Assembly (NCBI GenBank): GCA_018672815.1
Contig: JABHDX010000100.1
Span: 1 to 5,093 of the forward strand
Length of the DNA stretch: 5,093 nt
Source of the DNA: Gammaproteobacteria bacterium
Lineage (GTDB): Bacteria; Pseudomonadota; Gammaproteobacteria; UBA11654
Direction: 5' to 3'
The notes under the pieces were generated by a model that saw only the letters and a program-made list of their open reading frames with translations, was not told where the DNA came from and did no database searches. A program made the translations under genes and the position numbers. Shown here one piece after another: positions 1-5,093 of this stretch (its first letter is position 1; every line of letters starts with the position of its first letter).

Positions 1-357
1 CGCAATCATGATGCCCGGACCTCCACCTGAACAAATGACATATTTTTGATATTCCTCATTTAAACTCTTAGACCATTCTGTCAATTTTTTGGAGAGTGTT
101 CTCGTAGCATCATAGTACTCAGCCAATTTAAGGTTTTTATTACTTCCTTCTTCATTGCCTAAATCCTCGGGTGAAGGTGCTCTTGCTGAACCAAAAATGA
201 CAATAGTATTCTGTATATTTTCTTCTTTAAATTGTGCTTTTGGATAAAGATATTCAGATAATATTCTTACAATACGAGCATCTTTACTATTCAAAAAATC
301 TAAATTTTTATAGGCTTTTTCTGTTTGAGTCTTTTTTGTTTTTTTAGTTTTATTCAT
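1..357 (-). CDS. LOG-family Rossmann-fold protein, N-terminal 119 residues (3' end beyond window)
   Basis: The open frame begins at the ATG at 357-355 and is still open at the left edge, giving 119 residues. Residues 1-15 are very Lys/Thr-rich (MNKTKKTKKTQTEKA). Next comes AYKNLDFLNSKDARIVRILSEY, then a hydrophobic strand leading into IVIFGSARAP (about 52-61), and finally VICSGGGPGIMIA at the edge (107-119). The FGSAR strand and the GGGPGIM loop are typical of the LOG/TIGR00730 nucleotide-binding fold, which was once called lysine-decarboxylase-like. Members of this superfamily include cytokinin riboside 5'-monophosphate phosphoribohydrolases. The catalytic PGGxGTxxE motif would lie to the left of the window, so activity cannot be judged. 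The roughly 50-residue N-terminal extension ahead of the first strand resembles the longer bacterial LOG branch of uncertain function, not the short plant-type enzymes. There is no signal peptide, so it is probably cytoplasmic. An in-frame TAG at 363-361 limits the start to this ATG or the GTG just before it (360-358). Confidence 0.87.
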   Translation of the reverse strand, partial: MNKTKKTKKTQTEKAYKNLDFLNSKDARIVRILSEYLYPKAQFKEENIQNTIVIFGSARAPSPEDLGNEEGSNKNLKLAEYYDATRTLSKKLTEWSKSLNEEYQKYVICSGGGPGIMIA

Positions 358-363
358 CACCTA

Positions 364-372
364 ATTATACCA
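364..372 (-). promoter_or_regulatory. Extended -10 promoter element of the LOG gene, probably leaderless
   Basis: On the minus strand these bases read TGGTATAAT, a perfect extended -10 (TGn plus consensus TATAAT). The A of the LOG start codon (357) lies exactly 7 bases past the last T of the box, where a sigma70-type promoter would normally start transcription. This predicts an mRNA beginning at or next to the ATG. I see no convincing -35 at 16-18 base spacing, which extended -10 promoters can tolerate. The AGG between box and ATG sits too close to the ATG to be a normal Shine-Dalgarno. The small inverted repeat TACC-cttt-GGTA overlaps the upstream edge of the box and could be an operator, but it is too short to assert. 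Confidence 0.45.
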
Positions 373-435
373 AAGGGTAATCTCCTCATATATTCATAAA
401 AGAAATATTAGCATGTTCAAGTCTTACCATTTGGT

Positions 436-1656
436 TTACCTTGAGTAAATAGATTTCAAAACCCTCTCGGATAAATACTCAATTGTTGGTCGTGGGATAT
501 CAAATACATTCCATCCATTAAATACCACTACAAGATCATGTTCAGGAATGATAAGGAGGTACTGGCCACCATAACCACTGCCACTAAAGATCCATTTTTC
601 TTCACCGTCATTATAAGAATTAGAGTGATCTGATAGAAATGGTACAAACCACCATTGGAAGCCGTACTTTCGACTACTGCCTTCAATTAAAATATCAGGA
701 GACATAGTTAATTTTACCCATTCTTCTCTTAGAATTTGTTGATCATTCCACACCCCATTATTGAGATACAAAAGACCAATTTTGGCAAAGTCTCTTGAAG
801 ATAAATACAACCCTCCTTCAGTATCAGTCAAACCTGTAGGTGTTTTTTTCCAGTAATAATTCAGGATACCTAGTGGCCTAAAAAGATATTTTTCTGCATA
901 TTTCTCAACTTGCATCTTGGTGGCTTTTTGCAGGATATTCGATAAGAGAATAGTTATACCGCTGTTATATACAAATTTACTTCCTGGCTTATGCTCCATG
1001 GGTAATGACAAGATATACTCAACCCAGTCATGGCTATTCTCCATGGTTGCTGCATCATTTAATGGATCCGTATAGGCATAACTAAATTCATCCCACTTAA
1101 TGCCTGCTGTCATCGTCAATAGATCTCTAATAGTAATGGATCGTTTCATTTCATCGCTAAATAAATGTTTATGTTGAGGGAAAAAATCAATAATTTTAGT
1201 CTCTAGACTATCTATCGCTCCACGTTCAATGGCAATACCAATCAGAGCTGAAGTAACACTTTTACTGACCGATTGAATGGTGTGGAGATTTGTATCTTTA
1301 TAAAAAGGATGCCAATCGGGGTCAAAATAATTATATTGAGGTGTAGCTAAAGTCCCATAGTTTTTTTGCATGATTTTGGCTTGCTCATACTTAATGTCTT
1401 TAGTGATCTCAAAATAGTCAACCTGATAATATTTTTCAAAAACAATATCATCGTCCTTGATAACTAAAAAACTATCGATATAGCCATGTTCAGAATTTTT
1501 AAATTCGTTATGAAGCTCTTTTAGTACGATGGAATTTATGCCTTTTGATTCTGGAGTTGATAAATTCCAGACCTCTTCATCACTTGATGCATGGGTGTTA
1601 TCGAACATCATAATAAAAAAAAATATATATATTGGTAATTGAATAAACCTTTTCAT
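436..1656 (-). CDS. Exported SxxK serine hydrolase (AmpC / PBP / NylB-like beta-lactamase-family fold)
   Basis: This 406-residue protein is full length for the COG1680-type serine hydrolase family. Residues 1-23 form a signal peptide: MKR, a Phe/Ile-rich core, and a likely cut after THA (A23|S24). Catalytic landmarks are S129-V-S-K132 within QSVSKSVTSALIG, the nucleophile and general-base pair; Y230-N-S-G in the second motif; and S358GSGYGGQY in place of the KTG triad of true beta-lactamases. RDLLTMTAGI (177-186) and PEHDLVVVF near the C-terminus are typical family segments. The motif set fits an esterase, amidase or 6-aminohexanoate-dimer-hydrolase-like enzyme working by an acyl-enzyme in the periplasm; the substrate is unknown. 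Between FEKYYQ (about 73) and the SxxK helix there is an unusually long Tyr/Asp-rich segment (about 80-122) that probably forms a loop over the active site. The gene starts 26 bases after the amidohydrolase stop and has no recognisable Shine-Dalgarno. The ATG is preferred because the signal peptide follows it directly. Confidence 0.95.
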   Translation of the reverse strand: MKRFIQLPIYIFFFIMMFDNTHASSDEEVWNLSTPESKGINSIVLKELHNEFKNSEHGYIDSFLVIKDDDIVFEKYYQVDYFEITKDIKYEQAKIMQKNYGTLATPQYNYFDPDWHPFYKDTNLHTIQSVSKSVTSALIGIAIERGAIDSLETKIIDFFPQHKHLFSDEMKRSITIRDLLTMTAGIKWDEFSYAYTDPLNDAATMENSHDWVEYILSLPMEHKPGSKFVYNSGITILLSNILQKATKMQVEKYAEKYLFRPLGILNYYWKKTPTGLTDTEGGLYLSSRDFAKIGLLYLNNGVWNDQQILREEWVKLTMSPDILIEGSSRKYGFQWWFVPFLSDHSNSYNDGEEKWIFSGSGYGGQYLLIIPEHDLVVVFNGWNVFDIPRPTIEYLSERVLKSIYSR

Positions 1657-1682
1657 ATTTATAAATAATATTTCAATAAAGG
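1657..1682 (-). promoter_or_regulatory. 26-base AT-rich gap before the serine hydrolase, with a weak -10-like box
   Basis: The gap between the amidohydrolase stop and the serine hydrolase ATG is almost pure A/T. It contains TATTAT (minus strand, 1670-1665; 5 of 6 matches to TATAAT) ending 9 bases before the ATG, and TATAAA (1663-1658) almost touching it. No purine-rich Shine-Dalgarno is present. Either the gene is read from the upstream transcript with SD-independent initiation, or a weak promoter gives a nearly leaderless mRNA. Boxes like these are common by chance in AT-rich DNA, so this is only a candidate. Confidence 0.2.
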
Positions 1683-3119
1683 TTAATTGACTGGTCTAAG
1701 CGGTTCGATATGAAGCCTCCAATCGTCATGATCATCAGATCCCTGGGGTCCGATTAAACCTTCAGCTGACTTAAATAGTATTTCTGGTTTATATACGACA
1801 CCTCCTTTAATTACTAATTTAATATTCCGTGTAACTTTAATATCTTCAAATGGATTGCCCTTGATGACAAAGAGGTCAGCCAATTTCCCAGATTCTATAG
1901 AGCCAAGCTTATCTGCAACACCAAGCGCGTTTGCACCGTTGATGGTTGCTGCTTTTAGAACTGTAACTATCGGTATTCCTGCGTGTACCAGTGCTAAAAG
2001 TTCACGATGAAATGCAAACCCTGGTAGTAAAGTTGTATAAACAGGCTCATCGGTGCCTACAATAAGTAGATTCTCACCGCCAGACTGATAGAGTCTGTTC
2101 AATTCAAGTACACGTTGTGCGTATTCAACAACATCAGATTCCGGTAGAGGATCGCCTCTTTGTTCAAGTAATTTTTGTGCGTAGGGAGTGAAGTATTTTG
2201 CCTCATTGGTCCAAACCATGTCAGCGCCAAGCTCTTCTCTAAGATTGACTCCGCCATACATCTGTAAGTTAGCACCATAATAAACTTGGTGTTGCAGAAT
2301 TAGATCAATGACTTCCTCCATATCAGCACTTTCTGCACCGCCGCTGCCCAATGTAATCTGATGCTCAAGCCGATCTAACCCCATCATGATTGCATCTCTG
2401 GGGTGAACATCATACTGCCATTCATAATTAGCCAGGTGTCCTGTTGTTGTCATCCCATGTTTATGTGCTTGCTCTATAATAATTTTTGTTTCACTGGGCG
2501 TTGCTTGTTTAATTTTGATGCTAACAATCCCTTGTTCTGCCCATTTATCAACTTCAGCCCGTATTTCTTCTTCTGTAATATCATTTGGCCAGGCAGAACA
2601 ATCGTCCTCAGCTGTTTTAACACTATACTCACATCTGAAACCACCAAAATAAGGACCCGATGAAAAAAGTCTTGGGCCAATTGCTTTAGAGCTATCTATC
2701 AGGTCTCGCTGTCTAAGAACTCGCTCAGGATAGTACTCACCAGCTGACCAGGTAGAAGTAACTCCGTTTGCTAAGAATATAATGCCATTATTGACAACCT
2801 CTTCCACGCGACCTTCATCAATAAGATCAAAATTATAGTGTGCATGTAGATCAATCATGCCAGGTAAAATTGTTTCGGCATCTGTCAAGTCTATTACGTT
2901 AGCTGAAGAAAGAAGTATCCCTTGTAAATTTTTGTCAATTTCAACAATTTTACCATCGCGTATCACAATTCCCTTATTTTGTCTGCGAGTGTTACTTATG
3001 CCATCGAACAACCAACCACCACGGATCACAATTTCGTCTGAGGGTGCTTCTGACCACTGTGCAAATGAGTTAGAAGAAAACAAAAACAGTAAAGCTGATA
3101 TGAGGCGGAGTTTATTCAT
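1683..3119 (-). CDS. Exported metal-dependent amidohydrolase (imidazolonepropionase/prolidase-like)
   Basis: This 478-residue protein has a clear signal peptide (residues 1-20, cut after SNSFA before Q21), so it should act in the periplasm or envelope. It has the two-part amidohydrolase build: a beta-sandwich half with IRGGWLFDG and IVIRDGKIVEI, a TIM barrel, and a return to the sandwich through GKLADLFVIKGNPFEDI (411-427). Expected metal and catalytic residues are all visible: H92-A-H94 in MIDLHAHYNF, a Lys in the SIKIK strand (K202 or K204, candidate bridging carboxylated lysine), H228 in TTGHLA, H253 in RLEHQI and D357 in VGTDEP. Relatives hydrolyse cyclic amides, N-acyl amino acids or Xaa-Pro-type dipeptides; which applies here cannot be read from the sequence. 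C163 and C174 could form a disulfide, in keeping with export. An in-frame TAG (3125-3123) two codons before the ATG fixes the start. The gene probably has its own promoter at 3126-3154 and may be read together with the serine hydrolase 26 bases downstream. Confidence 0.95.
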   Translation of the reverse strand: MNKLRLISALLFLFSSNSFAQWSEAPSDEIVIRGGWLFDGISNTRRQNKGIVIRDGKIVEIDKNLQGILLSSANVIDLTDAETILPGMIDLHAHYNFDLIDEGRVEEVVNNGIIFLANGVTSTWSAGEYYPERVLRQRDLIDSSKAIGPRLFSSGPYFGGFRCEYSVKTAEDDCSAWPNDITEEEIRAEVDKWAEQGIVSIKIKQATPSETKIIIEQAHKHGMTTTGHLANYEWQYDVHPRDAIMMGLDRLEHQITLGSGGAESADMEEVIDLILQHQVYYGANLQMYGGVNLREELGADMVWTNEAKYFTPYAQKLLEQRGDPLPESDVVEYAQRVLELNRLYQSGGENLLIVGTDEPVYTTLLPGFAFHRELLALVHAGIPIVTVLKAATINGANALGVADKLGSIESGKLADLFVIKGNPFEDIKVTRNIKLVIKGGVVYKPEILFKSAEGLIGPQGSDDHDDWRLHIEPLRPVN

Positions 3120-3125
3120 TTCCTA

Positions 3126-3154
3126 GTTATAACAGATTTATGAATTTTTCTGAA
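3126..3154 (-). promoter_or_regulatory. Extended -10 promoter of the amidohydrolase gene, probably leaderless
   Basis: The minus strand reads TGTTATAAC at 3134-3126, an extended -10 with one mismatch in the hexamer. A 4-of-6 match to the -35 (TTCAGA, 3154-3149) lies 17 bases upstream of the hexamer. The A of the ATG (3119) is 7 bases beyond the box, so the transcript should begin at or beside the start codon. The intervening TAGGAA contains AGGA only one base from the ATG, too near for ordinary ribosome pairing. The layout matches the one before the LOG gene base for base in its key positions. Confidence 0.45.
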
Positions 3155-3190
3155 TGGGAATGAGTGTTAGAGCTTGATAAAGTTATTACT

Positions 3191-3236
3191 CTATTCAAAA
3201 GTGATTAACAACAGATGTTAAAAATGCTTTTAATAG
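3191..3236. repeat. 46-base imperfect inverted repeat in the 133-base intergenic gap
   Basis: The outer arms are CTATTCAAAAG (3191-3201) and CTTTTAATAG (3227-3236), which pair over 10 bp with a single bulged C at 3196. An inner perfect 6-bp stem TTAACA/TGTTAA (3205-3210 with 3216-3221) encloses a 5-base loop. An alternative 6-bp hairpin TTAAAA/TTTTAA (3218-3223 with 3228-3233) shares bases with both stems, so the structures exclude each other. It lies 17-62 bases past the MBL stop codon in the direction of transcription. The stems are almost all A/T and no U-run follows in the minus-strand RNA, so it is not a classical intrinsic terminator. It could be a weak attenuator, a 3'-end stabiliser or a protein-binding site upstream of the amidohydrolase promoter. 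Confidence 0.4.
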
Positions 3237-3252
3237 TGCCTGTCTATATCCT

Positions 3253-5093
3253 CTATTCCCCCTTTAGATAGTATATGAAATCATCGTATGAAACCGGTTC
3301 GCTATCATGCGAACCAATCATGGTTTTGGGTTCAATCCCATAGAATTGAATAGCCCGATACAATTCTTCAATCGAATATGTAGGCTTTCCGCTGTCTGAT
3401 CTTCTTTTTCCAGCTTTTAACATTCGAGCTAAAGCCCCAATGTATAAATCCCCTAAATAAAGGATACCTTGATTTTCTACTTCTAAGATCAACATGTCTT
3501 TACTGTGACGATTGTATACGGGATAAATAGTCACCGAGTTTTCATTTCCTTCAAGCCTCAATGGCTGATTATCAGCAACCGTTAAAACGTTTGTTGCTAC
3601 TGGATTTCTATCTAACGCATCAGGAAGAATTATTGATTTATTGCGATTAAGTACTTTCTTTGCCCAAACTTCAGCATCTTCATGCACAACTATGGTTGCA
3701 CCTGCAGCAGCATATGTTCTAAATCCAACTGCATGATCAGCATGGTTGTGAGAAACAACCGCATAGGTTATTGGCTTGTTTGGAAAATTAAGTTTAATCC
3801 AATCAACAACTGCTTCACACTTAAGCTCATCCATCCCTGGCTCAATAATTAATATACCCTTTTCCAGTTCTACAACCATTGTATAGGTGGCATCTGAGGG
3901 TGATGGAATCATTAAGTAAACTCCTTGGCCAAGCTTTTTCGCTTCAATTTTTGGGCGAACCAGTTCTCTGGCCTTGGCTGCTGCAGCATATGAATAAGAC
4001 TGTACGGTTTGACTTAAGCGCTTGCCACGTGAAGCTCTTTCTTTGTTGTCAATGTAGACAACTCCTTCAGGTGGTAAAAAAAGATTATCTTCTAGCAAAG
4101 CATTAACGTTAATCTTTGATCGGCTAACATCCATACTAGGTGCTCCTGCTAATGAAATCTTGATTCGCATAGGAAAACTTATACCTTCAATTGTTTTCCA
4201 ATCTGAATAAGTAACCTCTACTTCAACGTCACCATAAACATAATCTTTTTCCATAGTTGATAATTTTTCTATAAGTCCGGAGCTTTTATTGACATACAAG
4301 GTGATTGGATAAACATCGTCTTCAACTATTAATTGATGATATTTAGAACTTGGAAAGTCATTATTTTGCCATTCCGAAAACCAGTTTGAATCAACTTCAA
4401 AAAAAATACGTTCTTCCACTGAGTCTTTAAAATATTTAGTATCTTTCCATTTTTTTAACCATCTATCATTAGTCACTAGAACTCGTTTTCCAGTTTCTCT
4501 GAAGCGTGATAATGTGATAGGAAAAATTTCATCTTCACCTACCTGATAAGCATTTAAATCTGGCCTGCTTGTCTTTGGAATGAAGTGCAAACGCTTCTGC
4601 ATTAGATCTTTGATTAAAAAATGTGGGTTAACTAGACGTTCTGTTTTGGTTGTTACTGTGAGACGCTCGGGTGTCATTGCCTCATTTTCTGCACCTGTTT
4701 GTAGAAAAAAATCGTTGAAACCAATTAAATAACCCTGATTGCCATCAACAACAATTTCAGTTACAGGTCGAACACCTCCCGCTCCAAGATATTGACCAGT
4801 GTGTAAAAAATCTCCTCTGAAATTATTGTCTTTTACTGAATGAAAAATTTTTGCTTCTGATGCTGAATATCTATGTAATCCAATACCTGGCTCAGGTCCC
4901 TGCCCCATTACATAACGAACTCTTTTACTTTCGATGGAAAAAGATGCAAGTGCATCAAGATTTTCTCTACCTCCAAGGGCTAATATTGCTTGCTCAAAAA
5001 TTGCATTCTGATCAACACCTGAAGCTTCACTCCTTACATTGGAAGCCATTGCATAAAAGCTTAATGAAATTAAAGAAACAGAAAAGATAGTTC
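3253..5093 (-). CDS. Exported LolA-like/MBL-fold fusion metallo-hydrolase (5' end beyond window)
   Basis: Numbered from the ATG at 5049, 598 residues are visible, but the frame stays open upstream for 14 more full codons (5091-5050) reading TIFSVSLISLSFYA. This hydrophobic stretch followed by MA|SN (AxA site) is a signal peptide, so the true start lies to the right of the window and 5049 is internal. Residues about 17-330 resemble a LolA/lipoprotein-sorting-like beta domain, with ALGGRENLDALASFSIESK near its start and VTYSDWKTIEGISFPMRI near its end. Residues about 370-598 form an MBL domain: H434-N-H436-A-D438-H439, H515 in NRHSKDM, D534 in LYLGDLY and H581 in IGSHDSEP. This is a complete two-metal, probably dizinc, ligand set. 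The enzyme should hydrolyse an unknown ester, amide, lactone or phospho-substrate in the periplasm or envelope; the N-terminal domain may bind a lipid-like or hydrophobic ligand. It is the first of three consecutive exported hydrolase genes. Confidence 0.94.
   Translation of the reverse strand, partial: TIFSVSLISLSFYAMASNVRSEASGVDQNAIFEQAILALGGRENLDALASFSIESKRVRYVMGQGPEPGIGLHRYSASEAKIFHSVKDNNFRGDFLHTGQYLGAGGVRPVTEIVVDGNQGYLIGFNDFFLQTGAENEAMTPERLTVTTKTERLVNPHFLIKDLMQKRLHFIPKTSRPDLNAYQVGEDEIFPITLSRFRETGKRVLVTNDRWLKKWKDTKYFKDSVEERIFFEVDSNWFSEWQNNDFPSSKYHQLIVEDDVYPITLYVNKSSGLIEKLSTMEKDYVYGDVEVEVTYSDWKTIEGISFPMRIKISLAGAPSMDVSRSKINVNALLEDNLFLPPEGVVYIDNKERASRGKRLSQTVQSYSYAAAAKARELVRPKIEAKKLGQGVYLMIPSPSDATYTMVVELEKGILIIEPGMDELKCEAVVDWIKLNFPNKPITYAVVSHNHADHAVGFRTYAAAGATIVVHEDAEVWAKKVLNRNKSIILPDALDRNPVATNVLTVADNQPLRLEGNENSVTIYPVYNRHSKDMLILEVENQGILYLGDLYIGALARMLKAGKRRSDSGKPTYSIEELYRAIQFYGIEPKTMIGSHDSEPVSYDDFIYYLKGE
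5044..5091 (-). other. Signal peptide hydrophobic core and cleavage site of the MBL protein
   Basis: Reading in the MBL frame, codons 5091-5044 give TIFSVSLISLSFYAMA, an uncharged Ser/Leu/Ile/Phe-rich stretch ending in A-M-A, a good signal peptidase I site before SNVRSEA. The charged n-region and the start codon are not in the window. The partial codon at the edge is xGA, which allows Arg or Gly; a TGA stop would leave no start for the signal peptide. Confidence 0.75.

Noticed and set aside
382..387. GAGGAG (minus strand) as the Shine-Dalgarno of the LOG gene
   Set aside because: It is a good SD sequence but lies 24 bases before the ATG, too far for normal initiation, and no suitable start codon lies at the right distance.
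436..452. Terminator at the end of the serine hydrolase gene (TTTAC/GTAAA hairpin)
   Set aside because: The stem is only 5 bp, mostly A/T, overlaps the last codons and has no U-run after it.
436..1656. Calling the serine hydrolase a true class C beta-lactamase
   Set aside because: SxxK and a Tyr motif are present, but the third motif is GSGYGG and not KTG, and no antibiotic resistance context is visible.
2403..2663. Plus-strand open frame of 86 codons opposite the amidohydrolase
   Set aside because: It lies wholly inside a well-supported gene on the other strand, has Cys/Phe-rich composition with no domain pattern, and has no promoter or ribosome site.
2474..2680. Minus-strand open frame of 68 codons in another frame of the amidohydrolase
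   Set aside because: It overlaps the catalytic region of the amidohydrolase in a different frame and shows no recognisable motif, so it is a chance frame.
2857..3126. Plus-strand open frame of 89 codons antisense to the amidohydrolase 5' end
   Set aside because: It mirrors the signal peptide and HxH region of the real gene and has no features of its own.
3879..4106. Plus-strand open frame of 75 codons antisense to the MBL gene
   Set aside because: It is antisense to the linker between the two MBL protein domains and has no motif or start signals.
4851..5090. Plus-strand open frame of 79 codons at the right edge
   Set aside because: It is antisense to the MBL signal peptide and N-terminal domain. 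Its Leu/His/Lys-rich composition reflects reverse reading of the real gene.
1..5093. CRISPR arrays, tRNA or rRNA genes, insertion sequences, attachment sites
   Set aside because: No regularly spaced repeats, cloverleaf-like segments, transposase-like frames or terminal inverted repeats were seen on either strand.

Overview
The window is AT-rich, densely coding DNA in which all four genes lie on the minus strand; transcription runs from the right edge to the left edge. The short gaps, the N-terminal signal peptides and the sigma70-like extended -10 boxes point to a low-GC Gram-negative bacterium. A marine-type gammaproteobacterium is one guess, but nothing here fixes the taxon.

Layout in transcription order (right to left). 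(1) 5093-3253: the 5'-truncated gene of an exported two-domain protein, with an N-terminal LolA-like (outer-membrane lipoprotein-sorting-like) beta domain and a C-terminal metallo-beta-lactamase (MBL) fold hydrolase with a full metal-ligand set. Its reading frame continues past the first visible ATG (5049) into a hydrophobic signal peptide that leaves the window. (2) A 133-base gap with a 46-base imperfect inverted repeat (3191-3236) and a promoter-like block next to the following start. (3) 3119-1683: an exported amidohydrolase-superfamily enzyme (imidazolonepropionase/prolidase-like) with all expected metal ligands. (4) After 26 bases, 1656-436: an exported SxxK serine hydrolase of the AmpC/PBP/6-aminohexanoate-dimer-hydrolase type. 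(5) After 78 bases, 357-1: the first 119 codons of a cytoplasmic LOG-family Rossmann-fold protein that leaves the window.

The first three genes each encode a predicted periplasmic or envelope hydrolase from a different superfamily: a two-metal MBL, a metal-dependent TIM barrel and a serine acyl-enzyme hydrolase. They may cooperate on amide, lactam, lactone or peptide substrates outside the inner membrane, but the sequence does not identify a substrate. The LOG gene looks like a separate cytoplasmic function.

The most unusual non-coding observation is that the amidohydrolase and LOG genes share one start module. An extended -10 (TGnTATAAY) is followed directly by TAGG, two bases and ATG, which places the ATG exactly 7 bases past the -10. 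This is the geometry expected for leaderless mRNAs. No strong intrinsic terminator, RNA gene, mobile element or CRISPR array was seen, and no gene-free stretch exceeds about 135 bases.
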